This document shows, piece after piece, positions 37,598-46,325 of a DNA stretch of 55,550 nucleotides. The position numbers and the translations under genes were made by a program. How positions within the stretch are numbered: position 1 is the first letter of the stretch; each line of letters begins with the position of its first letter. The notes below the pieces were generated by a model that was not told where the DNA came from, ran no database searches, and saw only the letters and a program-made list of their open reading frames with translations. Source of the DNA: Actinophytocola gossypii (GTDB taxonomy: Bacteria > Actinomycetota > Actinomycetes > Mycobacteriales > Pseudonocardiaceae); NCBI RefSeq assembly GCF_025165815.1, contig NZ_JAFFZE010000033.1, positions 1-55,550 on the forward strand, given 5' to 3'.

Positions 37598-39508
37598 ATG
37601 CGCCGGTCGTCAGCGATCATCGTTGCTGTTGCCACCGCTTCGGTGGCCGTCGGGGCCGTCAACGCGACGGCCGAGTCGCCGCCGGCGGACCGGCAGGGGC
37701 AGTACGCGGCGGCTGCCGAGGAGTTCGGCGTGCCGGCGAGCGTCCTGCTCGGCGTCTCGTACCTGGAGTCCAGGTGGAACGTCAACGCGGGCACGCCCAG
37801 CACCAGCGCCGGGTACGGGCCGATGCACCTCACCGACGTCGCCGCCGCCAACACCGGTGGAACGCACCACGACGACGGCACCGAGGACCCGCGCGGCGAC
37901 ACCGCCCGCCCGACGCTGCGACCGGAGCCCGGTGAGCTGGACCTGTCGTCGCCGACCCTGCGCACGGTCGAGCTGGCCGCCGACCTGACCGGGGTCGACG
38001 AGGCGACGCTGCGCACCGACGTCCGGCAGAACATCCGCGGCGGGGCCGCCCTGCTCGCCCACCACCAGCGGGAGCTCGGCGTCGACTCCGACCGCCCGGC
38101 CGACTGGTACGGCGCGGTCGCCAGGTACTCCGGCGCCACCGACACCGCCACCGCGGCGAACTTCGCCGACGAGGTCTTCGCCACGATCGCGGAAGGCGCC
38201 GAGCGGGTCACCGACGACGGCCAGCGGATGCGGCTGGCCGCCCGGGCCGTCGACCCGAACACCGGGCAGCTGGCTCGGCTCGGGCTGCGGCAGACCGACG
38301 AGGACGAGGCCGAGTGCCCGCGCGGGCTGGGCTGCGAGTGGCTGCCGGCGCCGTACGAGGAGTTCGAGGGCGGCTACGGCAACCACGACAAGGCGAACCG
38401 GCCGGAGTCGCAGAAGATCGAGTACATCGTCATCCACGACACCGAGGCGACCTGGGACACCACGCTGGACCTGGTTCAGGACCCGACGTACGTGAGCTGG
38501 CAGTACAGCCTGCGGTCCGCCGACGGGCACATCGCCCAGCACGTGAAGGCCAAGGACGTGGCCTGGCAGGCCGGCAACTGGTACGTCAACTCGAAGTCGA
38601 TCGGCCTGGAGCACGAGGGCTTCGCCGCGCAGGGCACCTGGTACACGGAGGCGATGTACCGGAGCTCGGCCAAGCTGGTGCGGTACCTCGCGGCCAAGCA
38701 CCGGATCCCGTTGGACCGGGCGCACATCATCGGCCACGACAACGTGCCGGGCACGGTCCCGTCGACGGTGCGCGGGATGCACTGGGATCCGGGCCCGTAC
38801 TGGGACTGGGCGCACTACTTCGACCTGCTCGGCAAGCCGTTCCGCGGGGTGGGGACGCCGCGGGCGGGCCTGGTCACGATCAACCCGGACTTCGACACGA
38901 ACCGGCCGGCGTTCACCGGCTGCGAGGTCGAGGGCGAGCCGTGCCCGTCCCGCGGGTCGACGTCGGTGATCCTGCGCACCGAGCCGCGGTCGGACGCGCC
39001 GCTGCTGACCGACATCGGGCTGCACCCGGACGGTTCGCCGGGCACGATGCACATCTCCGACCACTCGAGCCGGGTGGAGACCGGTCAGCAGTACGCGATC
39101 GCGGACCGGCGGGGCGACTGGACGGCGATCTGGTACCTGGGGCAGAAGGGCTGGTTCCACAACCCCCGGCACGCGCCGACCGCGGAGTGGTCGATCGGGT
39201 TGACGGCGACGCCGAAGCGGGGCCGGGAGTCGGTTCCGGTGTACGGGCGGGCGTATCCCGAGGCGTCGGCGTACCCGGAGCACATCACGCCGCAGGAGAT
39301 CGTGCCGCTGCAGTACACGCTGCCGGCCGGGCAGGAGTACGCGGTCGGACTGGTGACCGGGTCGGAGTACTACTGGGCGGTGAGCTACGACGCCGGCAAC
39401 CACACGGTGGTACGGGGGAAGACGAAGTACGTGCAGGTCCAGTTCGGCCACCGGGTCGCCTACGTCAAGCTGGCCGACGTGGACCTGCGGCCGTCGGTGT
39501 CGCGGTAG
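37598..39508 (+). CDS. Secreted N-acetylmuramoyl-L-alanine amidase
   Basis: A 636-residue exported protein. The signal peptide is MRRSSAIIVAVATASVAVGA with a likely cleavage after NATA. An N-terminal helical domain resembles lytic transglycosylase folds (AAAAEEFGVPASVLLGVSYL then ESRWN). An Amidase_2 domain follows with metal ligands in YIVIHDTEAT and HIIGHDNVPGT and the substrate groove IGLEHEGF. The C-terminal half has SH3-like repeats (VILRTEPRSDAP, VPVYGRAYP). It cleaves the amide bond between MurNAc and the stem peptide. The ATG at 37598 has GGGAGGA 4 nt upstream. Confidence 0.93.
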   Translation: MRRSSAIIVAVATASVAVGAVNATAESPPADRQGQYAAAAEEFGVPASVLLGVSYLESRWNVNAGTPSTSAGYGPMHLTDVAAANTGGTHHDDGTEDPRGDTARPTLRPEPGELDLSSPTLRTVELAADLTGVDEATLRTDVRQNIRGGAALLAHHQRELGVDSDRPADWYGAVARYSGATDTATAANFADEVFATIAEGAERVTDDGQRMRLAARAVDPNTGQLARLGLRQTDEDEAECPRGLGCEWLPAPYEEFEGGYGNHDKANRPESQKIEYIVIHDTEATWDTTLDLVQDPTYVSWQYSLRSADGHIAQHVKAKDVAWQAGNWYVNSKSIGLEHEGFAAQGTWYTEAMYRSSAKLVRYLAAKHRIPLDRAHIIGHDNVPGTVPSTVRGMHWDPGPYWDWAHYFDLLGKPFRGVGTPRAGLVTINPDFDTNRPAFTGCEVEGEPCPSRGSTSVILRTEPRSDAPLLTDIGLHPDGSPGTMHISDHSSRVETGQQYAIADRRGDWTAIWYLGQKGWFHNPRHAPTAEWSIGLTATPKRGRESVPVYGRAYPEASAYPEHITPQEIVPLQYTLPAGQEYAVGLVTGSEYYWAVSYDAGNHTVVRGKTKYVQVQFGHRVAYVKLADVDLRPSVSR

Positions 39509-39523
39509 AACCCCGGCTACGAC

Positions 39524-39563
39524 GGGAACGTACGACTCGCGCAACGGGAACGTACGACTCGCG
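39524..39563. repeat. Two direct copies of the 22-bp GGGAACGTACGACTCGCG unit
   Basis: GGGAACGTACGACTCGCG occurs at 39524-39541 and again at 39546-39563, a 22-bp period. It lies between the convergent ends of the amidase and DUF4873 genes. It is the same unit as in the hairpin at 29970-30050, here without the inverted half. The ACTCGCGCAACGGGA core is also present in the 43-bp array. Confidence 0.9.
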
Positions 39564-39566
39564 GGG

Positions 39567-39884
39567 TTAGTGCTGCTCGACCTCGGCGAGGGTCGTGGGG
39601 ATGGGGAACGGGGGGTGGGTGGTGCCGGTGATCCGGTAGCGCCCCCACGGGTCGGGGTCGCTGAGCGTGGCGTCGGCCTCGGCGTGCGGGGTGCGGATCA
39701 CCGCCCTGCCCTTGCGGGAGTCGAGCAACGCCGTCAGCTCCTCGTTCGGCTGGACGCGCCCGTACCAGTGGTACTTGCCGTCGATCGGCTCGAAGTGGCC
39801 GGTCAACGTGACCGTGACCGGCAGCTCCGTCGCGTCGACCACCAACGTCGCCGGGCCCTCGTAGCCGTCCTCGTCATGCTCCAT
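39567..39884 (-). CDS. DUF4873 family protein
   Basis: A 105-residue soluble protein, MEHDEDGYEGPATLVVDATE..., predicted mostly beta with GHFEPIDGKYHWYGRVQP as its most conserved stretch. The domain recurs at the end of some actinobacterial flavin monooxygenases and as stand-alone proteins. No enzyme residue is evident. It starts 10 bp after the stop of the upstream epimerase gene on the same strand, so they are probably co-transcribed. Confidence 0.88.
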   Translation of the reverse strand: MEHDEDGYEGPATLVVDATELPVTVTLTGHFEPIDGKYHWYGRVQPNEELTALLDSRKGRAVIRTPHAEADATLSDPDPWGRYRITGTTHPPFPIPTTLAEVEQH

Positions 39885-39894
39885 GGCGGGTATG

Positions 39895-40794
39895 TTACCG
39901 CAAGTAATAGGTATCCAGGAGGTCCCGGAACGCCGCCTCCAACGTCGCGTGCCGGAAGGTGAACCCGGAAGCCAGCAGCCGCTCCGGCACGGCCCTGGTA
40001 CTCGCCAGCACGATCTGCTCGGCGACCTCCACCCCGAACATCCGCCTGGTCAACCCCCTGGTCAACGCCAGGAACCTCGGCCGACCGAGCACAGCAGCCA
40101 GGATGTCCGCGTACTCCCGGTTCGCCACCGGATGCGGCGCGACCACGTTCACCGGACCGGCCAGGGTCGGCGTGACCAGCACGTGGGACACCGCGCGCAC
40201 CACGTCCGGCAGCGACACCCAGCTCACCCACTGACCCCCGGCACCCGCCCGGATCCCCAGCCCCCGCCGGAACCGCGGCAGCAGGTACGCCAGCGCCCCA
40301 CCCTCGGCCGACTGCACGATCCCCAGCCGCAGGTGCACCACCCGCAGCCCGGCCCGGTCGGCGACCGCCGCGGCCTCCTCCGCCTCCCGGTGCACCGACG
40401 CCAGGAACCCCTCACCCGGCCCGCTCGCCTCGGTCAGCACCTCCTCGCCCCGGTCGCCGTAGTAGCCGACCGACGACGCGCACAGCAGCGTCCTCGGCCC
40501 GTCCTCCATGGCGGCGAGCGCGGACGCCAGCGCACCCGTCCCGCCCACCCTGGACTCGCGGATGGACTCCTTGTGGTGCTCGGTCCAGCGCCCGTGCACC
40601 GGCTCGCCGACCAGGTGCACGACCGCCTGCACGCCGGCCAGCCCCTCGGTGTCCAGCTCCGGGTACCACAGCACCTCGTCCGGCGCGCTCGGCCGGCGTT
40701 GCACCAGCCGGACCACGCGGTCGCCCGCATCCCGCAGGTGGTGTATCAGGGCGTGGCCGATGAGGCCGGTGGAACCGGTGACCGCGACGTGCAC
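39895..40794 (-). CDS. TIGR01777 family NAD(P)-dependent epimerase-like protein
   Basis: A 299-residue extended SDR protein. The Rossmann motif is MHVAVTGSTGLIGHALIHHL, followed by VVHLVGEPVHGRWTEHHKES and ASSVGYYGDRGEE with the active-site Tyr pair. The C-terminus (LLASGFTFRHATLEAAFRDL) is the DUF1731 end typical of the YfcH/TIGR01777 group. In other bacteria these are linked to division or nucleotide-sugar roles, without a settled reaction. It lies 33 bp after the tsaD stop on the same strand. Confidence 0.93.
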   Translation of the reverse strand: MHVAVTGSTGLIGHALIHHLRDAGDRVVRLVQRRPSAPDEVLWYPELDTEGLAGVQAVVHLVGEPVHGRWTEHHKESIRESRVGGTGALASALAAMEDGPRTLLCASSVGYYGDRGEEVLTEASGPGEGFLASVHREAEEAAAVADRAGLRVVHLRLGIVQSAEGGALAYLLPRFRRGLGIRAGAGGQWVSWVSLPDVVRAVSHVLVTPTLAGPVNVVAPHPVANREYADILAAVLGRPRFLALTRGLTRRMFGVEVAEQIVLASTRAVPERLLASGFTFRHATLEAAFRDLLDTYYLR

Positions 40795-40827
40795 GCGGCG
40801 AGCCTACGGGTAGACGTGACGAACCTC

Positions 40828-41871
40828 TCAGACGGACACCGTGCCGACCGGCAGCGCGGGGTCCGCGGACAGGTCCAGCGCGGACGGCCGGGTGCCGGCG
40901 GCCACCAGGTGCGCGCCGAGCGCGGCGATCATCGCGCCGTTGTCGGTGCACAGCCGGGGCCGGGGCACCCGCAGCTCGATGCCGGCCTCGGCGCACCGCT
41001 GCGCGGCCAGCCCGGACAGCCGGGAGTTCGCCGCCACCCCACCGGAGAGCACCATCGTGCCGATTCCCAGCTCGTTCGCGGCACGCACGGCCTTGGCGGT
41101 CAGCACGTCGGCGACCGCCTCCTGGAACGACGCCGCCACGTCCTCGACCGGCACGGGGAGCCCGTCGCGCTCGCGGTGCTCCACCCAGCGCGCGACCGCG
41201 GTCTTCAGCCCGGAGAAGGAGAAGTCGAACGGTGCGTCCCGCGGGCCGGTGAGCCCGCGCGGGAACCGGATGGCCTCCGGGTCGCCCTTCGCGGCCGCCT
41301 TGTCGATCGGCGGGCCGCCGGGGTAGGGCAGGCCGAGGATCCGCGCCACCTTGTCGTAGGCCTCGCCGGCCGCGTCGTCGATGGTGGAGCCGACCTCGGT
41401 GATCTTGCCGGCCAGGTCGTCGACCCGCAGCAGCTGGGTGTGCCCGCCGGAGACCAGCAGCGCCAGGCACGGCGAGGGCAGCAGCCCGTGCTGCAGGGTG
41501 TCGGCGGCGACGTGGCCCGGCAGGTGGTTGACGCCGTAGAGCGGCACGTTCAGCGCGGCCGCGTACGCCTTGGCCGCGGACACCCCGACCAGCAGCGCGC
41601 CGGCGAGCCCTGGCCCGCAGGTCACCGCGACCGCGTCCAGGTCGCCCAGTTCGACCCCGGCCTTCGTCACCGCGCGGGTCACCGTCGGCACCATGGCCTC
41701 GAGGTGCGCGCGGCTGGCGACCTCGGGGACCACGCCGCCGAACCGGGCGTGCAGCTCGACGCTGGACGCCACCTCGTCGGCGAGCAGCTCGATCCGCCCG
41801 TCGGGGTGCAGCTTCGCGATGCCGGCGCCGGTCTCGTCGCACGAGCTCTCGATGCCGAGGACCAGACTCAT
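40828..41871 (-). CDS. tsaD: tRNA N6-threonylcarbamoyladenosine transferase TsaD
   Basis: A 347-residue ASKHA-fold enzyme. [20 protein letters not shown] opens the ATP fold, GVNHLPGHV is the metal-binding HxxxH, and [13 protein letters not shown] and [18 protein letters not shown] are family hallmarks. It transfers the threonylcarbamoyl group to A37 of ANN-decoding tRNAs with TsaB and TsaE. Its start touches the rimI stop without a gap (TGA then ATG), so tsaB-rimI-tsaD is one operon. Confidence 0.98.
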   Translation of the reverse strand: MSLVLGIESSCDETGAGIAKLHPDGRIELLADEVASSVELHARFGGVVPEVASRAHLEAMVPTVTRAVTKAGVELGDLDAVAVTCGPGLAGALLVGVSAAKAYAAALNVPLYGVNHLPGHVAADTLQHGLLPSPCLALLVSGGHTQLLRVDDLAGKITEVGSTIDDAAGEAYDKVARILGLPYPGGPPIDKAAAKGDPEAIRFPRGLTGPRDAPFDFSFSGLKTAVARWVEHRERDGLPVPVEDVAASFQEAVADVLTAKAVRAANELGIGTMVLSGGVAANSRLSGLAAQRCAEAGIELRVPRPRLCTDNGAMIAALGAHLVAAGTRPSALDLSADPALPVGTVSV

Positions 41872-42345
41872 TCAGGCTTCCTCCCTGACCCGTGCCGGCC
41901 GGGCCATGGTGAACGCGTCCGCGCCGGAGGGCTGGTAGTACCCGCGCCGGCGGCCGATGGTGGTGAACCCGTGCGTCCGGTACAGGCCGATGGCCGGGGC
42001 GTTGTCGGTGCGCACCTCGAGGTAGACGGGCGCGTGCCACTCGTCGGCGACCGCGAGCAGACCCTCGAGCAGGGCGCGGCCGACCCCCCTGCCCTGCCAG
42101 GCGGGGTCGACGCCGATGGTGTGCACGCTGGCCTCGGCGTCGAGCCGCGAGCCGACGATGGAGATGCCGGCGTAGCCGACGAGCGAGCCGTCCTCGGCGT
42201 AGGCGCCGAGGTAGTGGTTGCCGTGGTCGAGCTCGGCGCGCAGGGTGGACTCGTTCCACGGGTCGTCGCCGGCGAACAGCTGCCGTTCCAGCTCCGCGAC
42301 CCGCGACAGGTCGGCGCGGTCGAGGGGGGCGAGCCGGACGGTCAC
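41872..42345 (-). CDS. rimI: Ribosomal-protein-S18-alanine N-acetyltransferase RimI
   Basis: A 157-residue GNAT enzyme. The acetyl-CoA loop is IGVDPAWQGRGVGRALLEGL, preceded by LERQLFAGDDPWNESTLRAE and followed by YLEVRTDNAPAIGLYRTHGF. RimI acetylates the N-terminal Ala of S18. The GTG start overlaps the tsaB stop in GTGA. The arrangement tsaB-rimI-tsaD is the conserved actinobacterial one. Confidence 0.95.
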   Translation of the reverse strand: MTVRLAPLDRADLSRVAELERQLFAGDDPWNESTLRAELDHGNHYLGAYAEDGSLVGYAGISIVGSRLDAEASVHTIGVDPAWQGRGVGRALLEGLLAVADEWHAPVYLEVRTDNAPAIGLYRTHGFTTIGRRRGYYQPSGADAFTMARPARVREEA

Positions 42346-42977
42346 GGCGTGGTCACCCGCTTGCGCGTGCCGGGGACGGTGGCGTCCGGGCGGCGCAGGT
42401 ACATCGGCACCAGTGGGCGGGCCGGCCGGTCGAGCTGTCCGGTGGCCGCGCGGACCAGGCCGGCGGGGCTGGGGTGCTCGACGCCGGTGTGCGGCATGGT
42501 CAGCACGTCGCCGTAGAGGGTGGTGCCGGCGCGGGCCGGCGCGGCCGGGAGGGTCGCCGGCGGGCCGACGGCGGGGCTGGTGACGCGGGCGCCGTCGTCG
42601 TAGGTCGCCCAGTACAGCTCCTTGCGGCGCGCGTCGGTGGTGACCAGCAGGGGCCCTTCGGTGCCGGCGGCGATGGCGTCCAGGGTGCAGACCGGGTGCA
42701 CCGGGATGCCGAGCGCGTGACCGAGGGCGGCGGCGGTGGCCATGCCGGCGCGCAGGCCGGTGAACGGGCCGGGCCCGATGCCGCAGACGATCGCGTCGAC
42801 GTCGGCGAGTGTGCGGCCGGTGTCGGCGAGCGCGGCGAGGAGGTGCGGGGTCAGCAGCTCGCCGTGCGCGCGGGCGTCGACGGTGACCCGCTCGGCGAGC
42901 ACCTCGAGGTCACCGTTCAGGGTGACCACTCCGGCGGTGACCGCGGGGGTGGCGGTGTCGAGGGCGAGAACCAGCAC
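42342..42977 (-). CDS. tsaB: tRNA t6A biosynthesis protein TsaB
   Basis: A 211-residue ASKHA-fold partner of TsaD. VLVLALDTATPAVTAGVVTL opens the fold and IVCGIGPGPFTGLRAGMATA is the conserved dimer and nucleotide segment. It has no catalytic site of its own and forms a heterodimer with TsaD. The GTG at 42977 gives the family N-terminus VLVLALDTATP. tsaE is unusually separated from it by the accessory block at 43010-46975. Confidence 0.95.
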   Translation of the reverse strand: MLVLALDTATPAVTAGVVTLNGDLEVLAERVTVDARAHGELLTPHLLAALADTGRTLADVDAIVCGIGPGPFTGLRAGMATAAALGHALGIPVHPVCTLDAIAAGTEGPLLVTTDARRKELYWATYDDGARVTSPAVGPPATLPAAPARAGTTLYGDVLTMPHTGVEHPSPAGLVRAATGQLDRPARPLVPMYLRRPDATVPGTRKRVTTP

Positions 42978-43009
42978 GGCACCCAAGCCTAGCCGGGCGT
43001 CCGCGCGGG

Positions 43010-43708
43010 TCAGCGCCAGCGGTCGAGTACCGAGGGCAGGTCGGACAGCCGTCGCAGGACCGCGTCCGGCTCGACGTCCACCGGCACCCGCTGGTCGGCC
43101 GGGAGGTCGCTGTGCGGGACCAGCACCGCGCGCATCCCGACGCCCTTGGCACCGCTGATGTCGTCGTAGGGGCGGTCGCCGACGTAGACGCAGTCGGCCG
43201 GGTCGTCGACGCCGACCGCGGCCATCGCGGTCAGGAACGCCGACGGGTGCGGCTTGGTGTACTCCAGGTCGCTGCTCCACACGGTGGCGTGGAACAGGTC
43301 GAGCACGCCGTCGCGGCGCAGCACCTCCTCGTGCCAGGCGGCGGGCCACGGCGTCGAGGACAGCACGCCGATTCGCAGCCCCTGTTCGCGCAGCGCGGTG
43401 ACCAGCGGGGCGACCTCGGGGTCGGTGTGCGTGGCGTGCTCCCAGTAGGCCCGGTACGCGGTGAACCCGTCCAGGTGCTCGACGGCACTCGCGGCGGCGA
43501 GCACCTGGGCGATGGTGAACGCGCGGTGCTCGTCGCGGACGAGCCGCCAGGCGGCCTCCTCGGCGGCGAGGATCGCGGCGGCGACGGTGGCGGCCCGCTC
43601 GGCGTCGCCCGGGTGGACGGCGTCGGCGTAGCTGCGCCACGCGGCTCGCTGGTCGACGGGCAGCCAGGGGGTGAGCGTGCCACCCCAGTCGAAGATCACC
43701 GCGCGCAT
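43010..43708 (-). CDS. HAD-superfamily hydrolase with atypical motif I
   Basis: A 232-residue protein. Motif I is VIFDWGGTLTPW, so the nucleophile Asp is present but the general acid/base Asp at position +2 is Gly. Motif II LSSTPW, motif III KPHPSAF and motif IV YVGDRPYDDISGAKG are normal. Substrate unknown; the altered motif makes ordinary phosphatase chemistry doubtful. It lies 10 bp upstream of the P1 peptidase-tsaB direction and reads toward tsaB, with 32 bp between. Confidence 0.9.
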   Translation of the reverse strand: MRAVIFDWGGTLTPWLPVDQRAAWRSYADAVHPGDAERAATVAAAILAAEEAAWRLVRDEHRAFTIAQVLAAASAVEHLDGFTAYRAYWEHATHTDPEVAPLVTALREQGLRIGVLSSTPWPAAWHEEVLRRDGVLDLFHATVWSSDLEYTKPHPSAFLTAMAAVGVDDPADCVYVGDRPYDDISGAKGVGMRAVLVPHSDLPADQRVPVDVEPDAVLRRLSDLPSVLDRWR

Positions 43709-43718
43709 GGCCTCCAGC

Positions 43719-44606
43719 CTAAGGCCGGGGCGCGAGTGCTTTTCCGGTGCGACCGAGGCGCCCGGTGGTCGTGGTGGCGGCGAACAGCGAGTTGAGCACG
43801 GCGTCCTCGGTGGCGTCCAGGGCGGCCTCGAACAGCGGGCTGAGCTCGGCGTCGGGGACCGGCTCGCCCCGGGTGGTGGCGAACGCGATGCCGTAGTCGC
43901 CGCTGCCGCCCGCGTAGGCGGCGCCGACCCGGCCGAGCGCGAACACCAGCCGGCGGGCGAGCCGGCCGAGCTGGCGGGCGTCGAGCGGCAGGTCGGTGGC
44001 GGCGACGATCACGCAGGAGCCGTGCTCGGGTGTCGGGTCGGGGCTGGGCCACCGGCGCAGGGTGCCGCCGAAGTTGGCCTGCACCAGGACGCCGAGGGTG
44101 TGCCCGCCGAGCCGGCGGGACGCGGTGCCGATGCCGGCCTTGTACCCGAGCGCGACGGTCCCGGTGCCGGCGCCGACGCAGCCCTGCTCGACCGGCCCCG
44201 GCGCGGCGGCGGCGATCGCGTCGAGGACGTGGGCCTCGGTGACCGGCCGGGCACGGATGTCGGACAGGTACCCGTCGTTGCACTCGCCGACGACCGGGTT
44301 GAACGTGGTGACGTCGGTGTTCTCCGGTTGGGCGAGCATCCAGGTGACCAGCGCGTCGGCGGCGCGGAAGGCGGAGAGCGTGCCGGTCAGCACGATCGGC
44401 GACTCGAGCTGACCGAGTTCGGCGAGCTGGGTGGCGCCGACCAGCTTGCCGAACCCGTTGCCGACGAAGAGCCCGGCCGGCACCGGCCGGTGTGGCCCGA
44501 TGCCGGCGGGGACGATCGCGGTGACGCCGGTGTGGATGTCGGGTGGCCGACGAACCGTGGTGTGCCCGACGAGGACGCCCGGCACGTCGGTGATCGCGTT
44601 GTGCAT
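43719..44606 (-). CDS. P1 family peptidase (DmpA/S58 type)
   Basis: A 295-residue protein of the DmpA/L-aminopeptidase fold. Key stretches are ITDVPGVLVGHTTV, the Asn-rich VVGECNDGYLSD, GTGTVALGYKAGIGTASRRL and the catalytic Ser in HGSCVIVAATDLPL. Such enzymes self-cleave ahead of the Ser and act as aminopeptidases, some on beta-peptides or D-amino acid amides. It lies 10 bp upstream of the HAD gene and 9 bp downstream of the aldo/keto reductase, so the three likely share a transcript. Confidence 0.92.
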   Translation of the reverse strand: MHNAITDVPGVLVGHTTVRRPPDIHTGVTAIVPAGIGPHRPVPAGLFVGNGFGKLVGATQLAELGQLESPIVLTGTLSAFRAADALVTWMLAQPENTDVTTFNPVVGECNDGYLSDIRARPVTEAHVLDAIAAAAPGPVEQGCVGAGTGTVALGYKAGIGTASRRLGGHTLGVLVQANFGGTLRRWPSPDPTPEHGSCVIVAATDLPLDARQLGRLARRLVFALGRVGAAYAGGSGDYGIAFATTRGEPVPDAELSPLFEAALDATEDAVLNSLFAATTTTGRLGRTGKALAPRP

Positions 44607-44615
44607 GCGGTCTTC

Positions 44616-45650
44616 CTACGCCGCCGGCGGGTTGACGCGCGCGAAGCCCTCCTGGGTGCGGTACGGGTAGTACGGGTACGGCGCCGGCACCGTGCTCGCC
44701 GCGTCCAGCCGGGCGACCTGGTCGGGCTCCAGCGACCAGCCCACCGCGCCGAGGTTGTCCAGCAGCTGTGCCTCGTCGCGCGCGCCGACCAGCACCGACG
44801 CCACCGTCGGCCGGCGCAGCAGCCAGTTCAGGGCGAGCTGCGGCGCCGTGCGCCCGGTCTCCTCGGCCAGCTCGTCCAGCACGTCGACCACCCGGTACAG
44901 CAGCTCGTCGGGCACCGGCGGGCCGAACGCGGCGGTGCGGTGCAGGCGGCTGCCCTCGGGCAACGGCCGCCCGCGCCGGATCCGGCCGGTGAGACGCCCC
45001 CAGCCGAGCGGGCTCCACACCACCGCACCGACGCCCTGGTCGGCGGCGACCGGCATCAGCTCCCACTCGTAGTCCCGGCCGACCAGCGAGTAGTACACCT
45101 GGTGGGCGACGTAGCGCGGGTAGCCGTAGCGCTCCGCGACGGCGAGGGACTTCATCAGCTGCCAGCCGGCGAAGTTGGACACGCCGACGTAGCGCACCTT
45201 CCCCGCGCGCACCAGGTCGTCCAGGGTGGACAGCACCTCCTCGACGGGAGTGCCGGCGTCGAAGGCGTGCAGCTGCAGCAGGTCGACGTGCTCGACGTCG
45301 AGCCGGCGCAGGGCGGCCTCGGTCGCGCTGACCAGCCGCGCGCGGGACGAGCCGGCGTCGTTCGGCCCGTCACCGGTCGGCAGGCCGAGCTTGGTCGAGA
45401 TCAGCGCCCGGTCGCGGCGGCCGCGGATGGCCGCGCCGAGCACCTCCTCGGACGCGCCGTCGGAGTAGACGTCGGCGGTGTCGAACAGCGTCACCCCGGC
45501 GTCCAGGCAGAGGTCGACGATGCGGCGTGCCTGCCGGGCGTCGGTGTCGCCCCACGCGCCGAACAGCTCACCCCGGCCGCCGAAGGTGCCGGCGCCGAAA
45601 CCCAGCGCTGGCACGGTCAGCCCGGACGCGCCCAACCTGCGGTACTCCAT
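44616..45650 (-). CDS. Aldo/keto reductase
   Basis: A 344-residue AKR. The catalytic tetrad is visible as Asp and Tyr in LFDTADVYSDG, Lys in LISTKLGLPTG and His in LLQLHAFDAG. The NADPH loop near LVGARDEAQLLDNLGAV fits the family. Substrate unknown. It is divergent from a TetR gene, and an inverted repeat lies in its promoter region, so it is the likely target of that regulator. The start ATG gives MEYRRLGASGLTVPALGFG. Confidence 0.95.
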   Translation of the reverse strand: MEYRRLGASGLTVPALGFGAGTFGGRGELFGAWGDTDARQARRIVDLCLDAGVTLFDTADVYSDGASEEVLGAAIRGRRDRALISTKLGLPTGDGPNDAGSSRARLVSATEAALRRLDVEHVDLLQLHAFDAGTPVEEVLSTLDDLVRAGKVRYVGVSNFAGWQLMKSLAVAERYGYPRYVAHQVYYSLVGRDYEWELMPVAADQGVGAVVWSPLGWGRLTGRIRRGRPLPEGSRLHRTAAFGPPVPDELLYRVVDVLDELAEETGRTAPQLALNWLLRRPTVASVLVGARDEAQLLDNLGAVGWSLEPDQVARLDAASTVPAPYPYYPYRTQEGFARVNPPAA

Positions 45651-45661
45651 CGTTCCTCCCC

Positions 45662-45683
45662 TAACGGTTCTACGGTTCCGTTA
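45662..45683. promoter_or_regulatory. Inverted repeat between the reductase and tetR genes
   Basis: TAACGG (45662-45667) and CCGTTA (45678-45683) are perfect complements 10 nt apart. The interior repeats ACGGTTC once more. Position 12 bp from the reductase start and 42 bp from the TetR start suits a TetR operator. Confidence 0.5.
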
Positions 45684-45725
45684 AGCTAGCATGGACTCGC
45701 TCGCTAATGGAACTGGAGTCCCGTT

Positions 45726-46325
45726 ATGACCGCGAACCGGCCAGGTGGCCGCACGGCCCGGGTACGCGCGGCGGTGCTGCGCGCCGCCGGGGACGTGCTG
45801 GCCGAGCAGGGGTTCGGGCACCTCGACCTGGCCGACGTCGCCCGCCGGGCGGTGGTCGGCAAGACGACCGTCTACCGGCGCTGGGGCACCGTCGCGGGGC
45901 TCGTCGCCGACCTGCTCGCCGAGATGGCCGAGGAGTCGCTGCCGCGCACCGAGACCGGCTCGCTGCTCGGCGACCTCACCGCCAACGCCCGCCTGGTCCG
46001 CGACACCCTCGCCGACCCGCGCCAGGGCGCGCTGTTCAAGGCCGTCATCGCGGCGGCGACCGGCGACGAGCACACCGCGCGGGCGTTGCACCGCTTCTAC
46101 GAGGTCCGGGTCGCCGAGTGGGCCCCGTGCGTCCGCCAGGCGATCGAGCGCGGCGAGGTCCCCGCCGGCACCGACCCGCACGAGGTCGTCCGCGCGGTCT
46201 CGGCGCCGCTGTACTACCGGCTGCTCACCACCGCCGGCCCGCTCGACGAGGCCGCCGCCGACCGGGCAGCGCGGGCGGCGGTCGCGGCGGCGGTCGCGGG
46301 GGCGTACGTAGGGTGGGAACCATGA
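45726..46325 (+). CDS. TetR-family transcriptional regulator
   Basis: A 199-residue regulator. The N-terminal helix-turn-helix reads RAAVLRAAGDVLAEQGFGHL then DLADVARRAVVGKTTVYRRW, and a C-terminal ligand domain of the TetR_C type follows (ALFKAVIAAATGDEHTARAL). It is divergent from the aldo/keto reductase, with an inverted repeat between the two. Its stop overlaps the start of the next HAD gene in ATGA. Confidence 0.95.
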   Translation: MTANRPGGRTARVRAAVLRAAGDVLAEQGFGHLDLADVARRAVVGKTTVYRRWGTVAGLVADLLAEMAEESLPRTETGSLLGDLTANARLVRDTLADPRQGALFKAVIAAATGDEHTARALHRFYEVRVAEWAPCVRQAIERGEVPAGTDPHEVVRAVSAPLYYRLLTTAGPLDEAAADRAARAAVAAAVAGAYVGWEP